Of a DNA stretch of 64,000 nucleotides, positions 42,300-50,077 are shown in pieces. The translations under genes and the position numbers were made by a program. Below the pieces are notes generated by a model. That model was not told the origin of the DNA. It worked only from the letters and a program-made list of their open reading frames with translations, and did not search any database. Source of the DNA: Burkholderia ubonensis (GTDB lineage Bacteria; Pseudomonadota; Gammaproteobacteria; Burkholderiales; Burkholderiaceae); NCBI RefSeq assembly GCF_902833085.1, contig NZ_CADFEB010000009.1:62001-126000 (forward strand), given 5' to 3'. Positions within the stretch are counted from its first letter, which is position 1. Every line of letters begins with the position of its first letter.

Positions 42300-43710
42300 A
42301 AGGTGAAGCTTTACGGGAATCAAGGTGATCTTCTCCGGGAGCTTACGTGATGGGGTTCGGGGGGCTGCGTGAGCCCTTGCAGGAAAGGTCGTGAGCGGAT
42401 TCAGGACCACAGTGAATCACAGGATTTTCCAAAGGTGAGGGTTTTCGGGGCTTCACAGCCACGAAACGCCTGCTGTGCCTGAGAGCACAGTTTTTTGCCT
42501 GTGAGGGTGTCGGTGAGCCTTTTCGGGACCTTCGTTTCCTGCCGATTCTGCCCTTCTTTTAGGCAATTTGGATGAAAGGTGAGATTCCACGGGATTCCAC
42601 ACAGTTTTGATGTGAGGACATCCGGGACGCGAACGCGATTTTGCACCGCAAAAGTCCATTTGTGGACCTGTGATCCCCAAAAGGTGAGTGTTTTCGGGAG
42701 CAAAACGGCGGATTCCCCGGCCGGATCGGCTTGAGGTGAGCTTTTTCGGGGCGTGAATGAAGAATGGCCTGTAGACCCAAAGGTGAGCGTTTTCGGGAAC
42801 GGTATTTGCTCGAAAAATGGTCAATGGTGAGGTTTTTCGGGAGCTGTGAGCGTCCACTTCCGCTGAAATCCCCGCCGGCACTGGATGGTGAGCCCGTTCT
42901 CACAGGCGTTTTTTTGGCAAAGGTGAGATTTTTCGGGGCTCGTCACGCAGCTGTCGTACGAATGGGCGCTGTGGATAGGTGAGGCTTTTCGGGGGCTGCT
43001 GGCATTGGGGCGGGCATCGGAAAATCTCGCTAAGTATCGGAGAGCATTGGGTTTTTTGAAACCGCGGAGGTTACGGTGAGGTTTTTCGGGAGTCGTCCGA
43101 ATGTCTGCTTTCGTGGCGTTTTTGTCGGTAAGGTGAGGGTTTGCAGGAGGCGCAAACGGTCGATCCCGCGCGCGACGGGCGTTCGCCACAGATCGGCCAC
43201 CAGGGCTGTGGGGGGCGAGGGTGAGAGTTTTCGGGAGCCTTTGACGATGGTGCACTGTACAATGCGCGCCCGGGCTGTCGAAGCAGGGTGGCGATGGGCA
43301 TCGAAACACGCACAGGCCATGCCGGATCTGGTCGTTCATGCGCCGAATGCGTGTGTCTGTCCGGACTTCTGACGCTGTGCCGATCGCCCGACCGGCTTTG
43401 CCTGTACATGCATACAGGCGGTTGTGCACAGGTTTGCTGCGCTCGGTCAGGCGCAGTGAAAACGCTGTGCGGCGCTCACGAAAGGCAGTCGCAAATTTGC
43501 GACAAGATCACAGGTGAGCCGATACGGGAAGGTGCGGCGCACGTATCGTGCACAGGCGAAAAACTGTGATTCCGCGTCTCCCGCGACGCGTAAAGGTGAG
43601 TCCCGCACAGGCCGATTCTGGACTGGTGAGCCTTTACGGGAACCGATTGGGGTGAGTGCCGTTTTGCCGGCGCGCATCACCGGCTATGGTGAGCATGCCG
43701 TTCTGGACGC
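42300..43710 (+). repeat. Iteron field of the secondary chromosome origin
   Basis: About 25 direct copies of a 17-18-bp element, consensus AAGGTGAGNNTTTTCGGGA, fill this region in one orientation. The GTGA cores of the first seven lie at 42303, 42325, 42347, 42369, 42391, 42412 and 42435, a 22-bp phase. Later strong copies have cores at 42513, 42579, 42684, 42736, 42783, 42827, 42923, 42979, 43076, 43133, 43221, 43514 and 43626. Some intervals are multiples of 22 (66, 44, 88). A TTTACGGG variant recurs. Binding by the downstream RepA is expected from plasmid precedents. Confidence 0.88.
42970..42978 (+). promoter_or_regulatory. DnaA-box-like site within the iteron field
   Basis: TGTGGATAG differs from the DnaA box TGTGGATAA at one base and lies directly before a strong iteron. 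It is a plausible DnaA contact in an iteron origin. Confidence 0.45.
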
Positions 43711-43761
43711 GCATCACCACAGGCGCTATCCTTCCGGGAAACTTCTCCTCCGACCAGACGC

Positions 43762-45126
43762 ATGGCCACGAAGCGCGCCAAGAAAACCGATGTGGATGTG
43801 GTGAGTGCCAGTTCAGCCGAATTGCGAAAGGCCGTCGAGGCGATCGCCATTCAGCCGAAAAGCGGCAAGATCACCCTCCTGACTCGCAAGCTGTTCAATG
43901 TCCTGCTGGCCGTGGCCCAACAGGCCGACGACTCGGGCGATACTTATCGCGCGCTGCTGTCGGATATCGTTGCCAACTCCGCCTTCGATTCGAACGATAC
44001 GGCGCTCGTGAAGGAACACCTGCGCCGCATGGTGTCGGTGCAGGTCGAATGGAGCACCGGTACGTCGAGCCAGAAGCCCGGCCGCAAGTGGGGGATCTCG
44101 ACACTGATCGCGGATGCGGAAATTCTCGAAGACCCGGCCACGCGTCGCGTGTGGGTCGAATTCTCGTTCGCACCGAAGATCAAGAAGAAGCTGCTCGACC
44201 CGGTCCAGTACGCGCGCCTGAGCCTCCAGTTCCAGAGCCAGCTGCGCAGCAGCGCGGGCCTCGCGCTATACGAGATCTGCGTGCGCTACCTGACGAACCC
44301 GAGCCACCTGACGATGCGCGAGCCGTGGGAATGGTGGCGACCGATCCTGTCGGGCACGCCCGACACCGAAGCCGGCGACGAAGCGAAGCGCGAATACAAG
44401 TACTTCAAGCGCGACTACCTGCGTCCCGCGATTGCGGAGGTCAACGCGGTCACGAACATCTTCGTCGAGCTGATCGAGCATCGTGAAGGTCGGCGGGTCG
44501 CGGAGATCCAGTTCCGCGTCACCGAACGCAAGCAGCCGATGCTGGCGCTCGACGAGCATCCGAACGTGTTCGACAGCACGCTGGTCGACCGGATGGTGAA
44601 GCTCGGCATTCCGTTGAAGGAAGCGCAGACGCTGTATGCGGATAGCGAAGAAAACCGCATCCGTGCGGCGCTGCAGATGACGGAGCAGCGGATGCGCAGC
44701 ACGTCGCTGCCGCCGGTGCGCAGCGCGGCTGCGCTGTTCAAGGATGCGCTGAAGAAGGGCTATGCGCCGCCGGTGGAGGCCGTCGACGCGTTGCCGGCCG
44801 GCGCGACGCCGGGCAAGGCTGCCGCGGCGCAGCCGGACGATCTGAAGGCGCGGCTGCTGAGCGAATATGCCGCGTACCGGCGCAAGGAAGCGAAGGCGCT
44901 GTACGACGAGCAGGGTGAAGCGGAGCGCGAGGTGGCGCGCGAGTCGTTCGAATCGGAAGCACTGCCGACGATGGGCTCGCATCTGCGCGACGATTGGCGC
45001 AAGCGCGGCCTCGACTCCAAGCTGACCGAGACGGCTTTCTTCGACTGGCTGGCCCGGAAGACCTGGGGCGAGCCGACCGACGGCGATCTGCTTTCCTTTA
45101 CGCTGAATCAATCCCGGGCGGCCTGA
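43762..45126 (+). CDS. repA: RepA replication initiator (Rep_3 family)
   Basis: The 454-residue protein is a Rep_3-type initiator with tandem winged helices (residues about 15-240), including KITLLTRKLFNVLLAVAQ, LALYEICVRYL and REYKYFKRDYLRPAIAEVNAVT. A long charged C-terminal region holds AYRRKEAKALYDEQ. It should bind the iterons just upstream and melt the origin of this secondary chromosome, with autoregulation through the promoter-proximal repeats. It starts about 70 bases after the last iteron-like element and is convergent with parB. It is the only initiator-like gene in the window. Confidence 0.92.
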   Translation: MATKRAKKTDVDVVSASSAELRKAVEAIAIQPKSGKITLLTRKLFNVLLAVAQQADDSGDTYRALLSDIVANSAFDSNDTALVKEHLRRMVSVQVEWSTGTSSQKPGRKWGISTLIADAEILEDPATRRVWVEFSFAPKIKKKLLDPVQYARLSLQFQSQLRSSAGLALYEICVRYLTNPSHLTMREPWEWWRPILSGTPDTEAGDEAKREYKYFKRDYLRPAIAEVNAVTNIFVELIEHREGRRVAEIQFRVTERKQPMLALDEHPNVFDSTLVDRMVKLGIPLKEAQTLYADSEENRIRAALQMTEQRMRSTSLPPVRSAAALFKDALKKGYAPPVEAVDALPAGATPGKAAAAQPDDLKARLLSEYAAYRRKEAKALYDEQGEAEREVARESFESEALPTMGSHLRDDWRKRGLDSKLTETAFFDWLARKTWGEPTDGDLLSFTLNQSRAA

Positions 45127-45181
45127 GCCGCCCGTCCTGCCTGCGGCGGCGCCGGCATCGCCGGGCGCCCGCCGCGTCTGA

Positions 45182-46243
45182 TCAGTCCGACAACAGCATC
45201 CGCTCGAGCTGCTCGAGAATCGCGTCACGCTTTTCCTTCGGCAGCCCGCGCAGCCGCAATTCGATGCGGTCTTCCCCATACGACTTCAGATCGCCGACCG
45301 ACTTGCCGCCGAGCTTGATCTCGAGCCGTTGCGCATAGCGCTGACGGCTGGCGGGTTTCGGCGTTTCCTGGGCGGCCGCTCGACCTTTCACGATGTCGGA
45401 CACCTGGCGTGTGCTCAGGTCGTCCGACACGATCTTGTTGATCAGCCGCAGCGTCGCATCCGTGCCGCGCGCGTTGTGATAGCGCCCGACCTGATACGCC
45501 ATGTTCGAACCGAAGCGATCGGGGCGCGCGACCATTTCCTGCATGATCGCTTCCGGCAGCTTGCCGATCGACAGCGCGACGGCGACCGTCGACTCGTCGA
45601 GCCCGAGATGTTCGGCCAGTTCCTTTTGACTCAGGAAGTGCTTGTCGTCGAGGAATCGGCGCCACACGACCGCGTTGTCGAACACGGTCTGCGAATCGCG
45701 CTGGACGTTCAGGTCGTAGCCGAGCTTGTAGCTCTGGATGCCGATCGGCAGATCAATCACGATCGCCTTGACCGATTCCTTGTTCGCTTCCTTCAGCGCA
45801 CGCACGCGGCGGCCGCCGTCGCTGACGAAATACATGCCCGGATTGTCGTAATCGGGAATCACGTGAATCGCCTGTTGCTGCCCCTGCTTCGCAAGGTTGA
45901 CCGCGAGCTCGGCAATCGACGATTTCAGATAAAAGTGCCGCGGGTTGAACGGGCTGTGCTTGATCGCCTTCAGCGAGAGTTCGATCACCTGTCCGGGCGC
46001 ATAGCGGTTCTCGAGACGCCACGCACGGTATTGGGACGATTCGTCCGTCGACACATCGAGGGTGATGTCCGGCGCCGACGGTGTGACGCTGTCTTTCTTG
46101 GCTGATTTCGGTGCTGCAGGTGCGGGCGTTTCCGATTTGACGAGACCGTCGATCGCATTCAGCCGATCGAGGGCCGTGCGCTTTTCACTCGTCGTCATAT
46201 CCGGTCGCGCCTGGAATCCTTTAGCGAATTGGGAAGGTTTCAT
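45182..46243 (-). CDS. parB: ParB centromere-binding protein
   Basis: The 353-residue protein has the ParB N-terminal domain (residues about 85-180, with the GGRRVRALKEA arginine box), a helix-turn-helix (SQKELAEHLGLDESTVAVAL, about 205-225) and a C-terminal dimerisation region. It should bind the TTTATGCGCATAAA palindromes and segregate the chromosome with ParA. Unusually, one parS copy lies within the 23 bases between parA and parB, covering the parB translation start region, so ParB could damp its own synthesis. Confidence 0.93.
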   Translation of the reverse strand: MKPSQFAKGFQARPDMTTSEKRTALDRLNAIDGLVKSETPAPAAPKSAKKDSVTPSAPDITLDVSTDESSQYRAWRLENRYAPGQVIELSLKAIKHSPFNPRHFYLKSSIAELAVNLAKQGQQQAIHVIPDYDNPGMYFVSDGGRRVRALKEANKESVKAIVIDLPIGIQSYKLGYDLNVQRDSQTVFDNAVVWRRFLDDKHFLSQKELAEHLGLDESTVAVALSIGKLPEAIMQEMVARPDRFGSNMAYQVGRYHNARGTDATLRLINKIVSDDLSTRQVSDIVKGRAAAQETPKPASRQRYAQRLEIKLGGKSVGDLKSYGEDRIELRLRGLPKEKRDAILEQLERMLLSD

Positions 46244-46250
46244 GCGAGTC

Positions 46251-46266
46251 CTTTATGCGCATAAAG
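46251..46266. promoter_or_regulatory. parS site 1, in the parA-parB gap
   Basis: CTTTATGCGCATAAAG is a perfect 16-bp palindrome. It lies between the parA stop (46267) and the parB start (46243). Confidence 0.88.
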
Positions 46267-46929
46267 TCAGGGCAGCAGCGCGACGATCTCGTCGGCGCAT
46301 GCGCGAATTTCCGCGGCGGCGAGCTTCGCGCCGCGATCGTTCATCTGCAGGACGGTCTGACCGAGTGCCATCGCCTGCTTGTACGCTTCCCGCGTCGGGA
46401 TTTGCGTCTTGAGCAACGGGAAGCCGAGTTCCTCGAGCGCCCGCTTGAGTTCGCGGGTCAGCATGCGCTTCTCTTCGGTCTTGTTCAGCAGGAATACGGC
46501 GCGCAGGTCTTCGTTCATGACCTGCGCTTGCTGGATCAGCTTGACCAGGCCAACACTCGACCAGTAATCGGCCGGCGACGACGAAGTCGGGATGACGGCG
46601 ATCGATGCTGCGAGCAAGACGACGCCGGAGACCTTCTCGGTGATCGACGGCGGGCAATCCACGACGATGACGTCGTAGTCGTTGATGAACTTCTTGATCT
46701 CGCGGTGGATCTGGCCGCCAGCTTCGGCAAGATTCACGACAGGGAAAGGGATGCCGGTTTCGCTGTCGCCCGATGCGCTGGACCAGTGGATCAGGGTGTT
46801 CTGACCATCGGCGTCGACGACGAGGACGCGCTTCCCTTTTTCGTGAAATGCGGCGCCGAGGTGCATGGCGATCGTGCTTTTGCCGACCCCGCCTTTTTGT
46901 TGAGTGACTGCAATGATTTCCGCGGCCAA
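46267..46929 (-). CDS. parA: ParA partition ATPase
   Basis: The 220-residue protein is a short ParA without an N-terminal DNA-binding domain. It has the deviant Walker A motif QQKGGVGKST (residues about 10-19), VLVVDADGQ as the A' motif and VIVVDCPPSI as Walker B. It should form ATP-dependent patches on the nucleoid that move ParB-bound origins. It is followed directly by a parS site and parB, an operon order shared with plasmids and with Burkholderia secondary replicons. Confidence 0.94.
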   Translation of the reverse strand: MAAEIIAVTQQKGGVGKSTIAMHLGAAFHEKGKRVLVVDADGQNTLIHWSSASGDSETGIPFPVVNLAEAGGQIHREIKKFINDYDVIVVDCPPSITEKVSGVVLLAASIAVIPTSSSPADYWSSVGLVKLIQQAQVMNEDLRAVFLLNKTEEKRMLTRELKRALEELGFPLLKTQIPTREAYKQAMALGQTVLQMNDRGAKLAAAEIRACADEIVALLP

Positions 46930-47029
46930 TTTTCACTCCTGTTTTTGGTCGTTGGAATTCTACAGGACGATATTTATATTTCAATGAAACTGTTGTTCGT
47001 CAACTACGCGTTGGCCGTTCGGACGAGCG

Positions 47030-47045
47030 ATTTATGCGCATAAAC
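47030..47045. promoter_or_regulatory. parS site 2
   Basis: ATTTATGCGCATAAAC has the full 14-bp palindromic core and lies 101 bases upstream of parA. Confidence 0.9.
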
Positions 47046-47235
47046 CGATGACCCGGTGGAGGCCGGGGATGGGCGCGCTTGCCGGGGTGGCGCGTGAAGA
47101 TGGCCGCATGGTTTTGTCGCTCTGAGGTATGCGAACGGCGTGGCGAACGGTGGTCAGGTCATTGGCAGGTCAATCGGTCGATGCGTGCCACGCGTCGACG
47201 TGTAACGGAATCATCGTGTGGCAACGGCCGACGGA

Positions 47236-47251
47236 GTTTATGCGCATAAAT
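47236..47251. promoter_or_regulatory. parS site 3
   Basis: GTTTATGCGCATAAAT carries the full 14-bp core, 206 bp from the previous site. Confidence 0.9.
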
Positions 47252-47397
47252 CGAAGGCGCCCTTCCACTCATGCATTGGGGGGATTCGTGACGATCGCCC
47301 CGGTGGAGCAGCCCCACGAGCGGACCTCAGACTGGTGAGCGGCTCTCACGTATGGCATTGGCGCGGCGCGTGTCAGGCCTTGTGTGGTCCATATGTC

Positions 47398-47413
47398 GTT
47401 TATGCGCATAAAC
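47398..47413. promoter_or_regulatory. parS site 4
   Basis: GTTTATGCGCATAAAC is the perfect 16-bp palindrome I recall as the chromosome 2 parS of Burkholderia, 162 bp from the previous site. Confidence 0.92.
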
Positions 47414-47576
47414 CGGCCACCGATCAGCGTCCTCTCAGTCGTGGTGTAACAGGCAGTCGAGCCACGGTGCTGCGACTCGAGACCATCGGACGGTGCCAGA
47501 CGCACACTCCCCTGCCGGACACGATCGCACGCCACGCAATCCTTCCACGGCGATAGAGGGCATCACGCATCGTTGG

Positions 47577-47592
47577 GTTTATGCGCATAAAG
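47577..47592. promoter_or_regulatory. parS site 5
   Basis: GTTTATGCGCATAAAG carries the full 14-bp core, 179 bp from site 4. Confidence 0.9.
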
Positions 47593-47761
47593 AGAAGGGA
47601 CACTATTGAATGTCCCGACATTCCGTGGCCCCGCATTGGAATCGAGAGCAGGCAACCAGCAAGCGTCCAAGACGTCGATGCGGAGTGCGGCAACCTTACT
47701 CCTCGCGTCCAGCACGCTGTGAGGACTGGCTACAATACGAGACCCTATCACCCAGGTCCGA

Positions 47762-48121
47762 ATGATGATCACGATCTACCACAACCCCCGATGCTCGAAA
47801 TCGCGCGAGACGCTGGCGCTTGTCGAGGCGCTGAATCCGAGCGGCATGCCCGTGAATGTCATCGAGTATCTGAAGACGCCTCCGACGGTCGAGGAGTTGG
47901 AAACGCTGCATCGTCAGCTCGCGCGTCCGGTTCGCGACATGCTGCGTGACAACGAGGAGCCGTACAAGGCGCTCGATCTCGGTCGCGCGAATTTGACCGA
48001 TGTGCAAGCCTATGAGGCGATCGCCGCGCATCCGATCCTGCTTCAGCGTCCGATCGTCGTGTACAAGGGCAAGGCCGCCATCGGGCGCCCGCCTGAATCG
48101 GTGCGCGAATTGTTCGAATAA
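47762..48121 (+). CDS. arsC: ArsC-family arsenate reductase (glutaredoxin-dependent type)
   Basis: The 119-residue protein has the ArsC/Spx thioredoxin-like fold: ITIYHNPRCSKSRETL with the catalytic cysteine (residue about 11), then PVRDMLRDNEEPYK and RPIVVYKGKAAIGRPPE with the arsenate-binding arginines. It would reduce arsenate to arsenite with glutathione and glutaredoxin. No arsR, arsB or acr3 gene is nearby, so it may be a housekeeping ArsC-like protein. Start 47762 or 47765 (tandem ATG). Confidence 0.88.
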   Translation: MMITIYHNPRCSKSRETLALVEALNPSGMPVNVIEYLKTPPTVEELETLHRQLARPVRDMLRDNEEPYKALDLGRANLTDVQAYEAIAAHPILLQRPIVVYKGKAAIGRPPESVRELFE

Positions 48122-48365
48122 TTCTAATTTCGCGTATTTTTCTTATTGTGCCGAACCGGCGCGGATGCTCCGGATGATCGATGCGTGCTCGACGTGCGGC
48201 CGGATCGGCTGCGTCGACACCGCGATCTATCGGCGCGATACGCGGCGGGTATCACGCCGGCACGCGTCAACGGCAGGAATCACCGGCAGCGTCGCTCGAC
48301 GACCAACGCCGATGCGCACGTCGCGTTTCTCGACCGCCGGCGTCAGCCCGAAGCCGGCGAAGCCG

Positions 48366-48560
48366 TCACGCCTCCTCGTCCCCCTGCCCCGCCGCGGCCT
48401 TCGCCGCCGTGCGCAGCAGCGCGATCTGCTCGCGGTATTGCCGGCAGCCGCTGCAGGTCGGCAAATGCACGCGCACCTGCACGCGCTCGTGGACCGTCAG
48501 ACGCCGGTCGAGCGCATCCGACAACAGGCGCGTCACATCCTTACATTTCCCCGGTAGCAT
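48366..48560 (-). CDS. Zinc-finger anti-sigma factor
   Basis: This 64-residue protein has the HxxxCxxC zinc motif of anti-sigma factors (HLPTCSGC, residues about 32-39) and no membrane segment, so it is a short cytoplasmic anti-sigma protein. It overlaps the end of the ECF sigma gene by 20 bases, which ensures coupled translation. It should hold the sigma factor inactive until released by redox or metal stress. Confidence 0.82.
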   Translation of the reverse strand: MLPGKCKDVTRLLSDALDRRLTVHERVQVRVHLPTCSGCRQYREQIALLRTAAKAAAGQGDEEA

Positions 48561-49137
48561 CTTCGGTCGTCAGCCCCTTTTCGCTCAGGCAGGTGCGCAA
48601 GCGCGTGCGCGCGCGGTACAGCAGCACGCTGCAATGATTGGTCGTCAACGTCAACTCGCTGCAGATGTCGTCGATCTCGACATCGAGAAACTCGCGCATC
48701 ATGAACACGCGTCCGATCTGCTCCGGAAGATGGTTCAGGCAGATCTCGAACAGCATCCAGAACTGCTGTTGCTGCAGCAGCGTCTCCGGTCGAGGCCACG
48801 GCCGCGGTTTCGCATGCGCGGCCCAGTGTCCGTTGTCCTTGAAGAGTTCGCGCTCGAGCGCGGATTCGCCGTCGAGTTCGGCGTCGAGCGCGGACAGGTT
48901 CACCGTCCGCTGCCGCGCGCGCAGCACGTCGATCAGCTTGTTGCGCAGAATGCCGAACACCCAGGTCTTGTGCGCGGACAGGCCGGCGAAATCCCCCGCA
49001 TGCGTCCACGCGGCGGTCAGCGCTTCCTGCACTGCGTCCTCGGCCGCATCGGCGTCGCGCAGCTGCAGGCGCGCGAAACGCAGCAGGTCGTGCCGCAGTT
49101 GTGCAAGATAGGCGGGTTCGTCGTACGCGGACGGCAT
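48541..49137 (-). CDS. ECF-type RNA polymerase sigma factor
   Basis: The 198-residue protein has sigma region 2 (residues about 15-80; DAAEDAVQEALTAAW and KTWVFGILRNKLIDVLR) and region 4 (about 125-180; FMMREFLDVEIDDICSELT and HCSVLLYRARTRLR). It belongs to the extracytoplasmic-function group, in the branch paired with short HxxxCxxC anti-sigma proteins. The anti-sigma gene overlaps its 3' end. Target promoters are not evident in the window. Confidence 0.9.
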   Translation of the reverse strand: MPSAYDEPAYLAQLRHDLLRFARLQLRDADAAEDAVQEALTAAWTHAGDFAGLSAHKTWVFGILRNKLIDVLRARQRTVNLSALDAELDGESALERELFKDNGHWAAHAKPRPWPRPETLLQQQQFWMLFEICLNHLPEQIGRVFMMREFLDVEIDDICSELTLTTNHCSVLLYRARTRLRTCLSEKGLTTEDATGEM

Positions 49138-49485
49138 CGTCGGGAATCTCTCGGGAGGAAGCCGCGCGCGCCACAGGTCGCCGCGCCGCGCGGTGCGAGC
49201 AGCTTACTGGGCGTCGCGCCTGCCCGCAATCCGTGTCATTGTTCCTGAATTCGTGCGCTATGCTTGCCGACAGGTTGGCGTCGCGCAAACGTTGGCGCGC
49301 GACCGGTCATGTGCAACAGCCGGGCATGTCGACAAAGTTATCCACAATTTCTGTGGAAAACCTTGTGGAAAGTCGGCCGGATGGCCCCGTGGGACGGCTC
49401 GCGGGCTGGCCTGCCTATAAACAGACCTTTGCCGCCTATCCTGAAGCAATCGATTTCATTCCACACCCATCGGAAGGAGACAGTC
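49138..49485. other. Divergent promoter region with DnaA-box cluster
   Basis: The gap between the sigma factor gene and the FMN reductase gene holds no gene. A perfect DnaA box and two TGTGGAAA-type near matches lie within about 35 bases around 49338-49372. Confidence 0.5.
49338..49346 (+). promoter_or_regulatory. Consensus DnaA box outside the origin
   Basis: TTATCCACA is an exact DnaA box. TGTGGAAAA and TGTGGAAAG, weaker boxes in the opposite orientation, follow within 30 bases. They lie upstream of the FMN reductase gene. Confidence 0.65.
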
Positions 49486-50040
49486 ATGGCACATCGCATT
49501 GCGGTCATCGTCGGCAGCCTGCGACGCGGATCCTGGAACCGCGCGCTCGCACGCGCAGTGATCTCGCTCGCGCCGGCCGACCTTGCGTTCGAATTCGTCG
49601 AGATCGGCGAGTTGCCGCTGTACAGCCAGGACTACGACGCGGACTTCCCGGAAGTCGCCAAGCGTTTCAAGCAGGCGATCGAAGCGGCCGACGGCCTGCT
49701 GTTCGTCACGCCGGAATACAACCGGTCGATTCCCGGCGTGCTGAAGAACGCGATCGACTGGGGCTCGCGCCCGTGGGGCGCGAACTCGTGGGCGGGCAAG
49801 CCGGGCGCGGTGCTCGGCACGTCGCCGGGCGCGACCGGCACGGCCCTGTCGCAGCAGCATCTGCGCAACGTGCTCGCGTATCTCGACGTCGCGACGCTCG
49901 GGCAGCCGGAGATGTTCATCAAGCACGACCCGACGCGCATCGACGACGAGGGCAGGATCGTCAGCGACGATACGCGCAAGTTCCTGCAGGGCTTCGTCGA
50001 CCGCTACGCCACGTGGGTGCGCCTGAACAAGGGGGCCTGA
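49486..50040 (+). CDS. NADPH-dependent FMN reductase (ChrR/azoreductase-like)
   Basis: The 184-residue flavodoxin-like protein has the FMN phosphate loop VGSLRRGSWNRALA (residues about 9-22), TPEYNRSIPGVLKNAIDW and GTSPGATGTALSQQHL. This is the pattern of NAD(P)H:quinone or chromate reductases. GGAAGGAG lies 6-7 bases before the ATG. It would carry out two-electron reduction of quinones in the cytoplasm and limit redox cycling. Confidence 0.9.
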   Translation: MAHRIAVIVGSLRRGSWNRALARAVISLAPADLAFEFVEIGELPLYSQDYDADFPEVAKRFKQAIEAADGLLFVTPEYNRSIPGVLKNAIDWGSRPWGANSWAGKPGAVLGTSPGATGTALSQQHLRNVLAYLDVATLGQPEMFIKHDPTRIDDEGRIVSDDTRKFLQGFVDRYATWVRLNKGA

Positions 50041-50077
50041 GGTCAGGGAAGCGCCGGCCGCGGGCCGGCGCGTTCCG

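Larger units (their letters stand above)
46930..47761. other. Centromere-like region upstream of parA
   Basis: This 830-base stretch has no convincing gene. It holds the parA promoter (A/T-rich at 46950-47010) and four parS sites spaced 162-206 bp apart. Low coding quality and regular parS spacing suggest it serves as the partition centromere. Confidence 0.65.
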
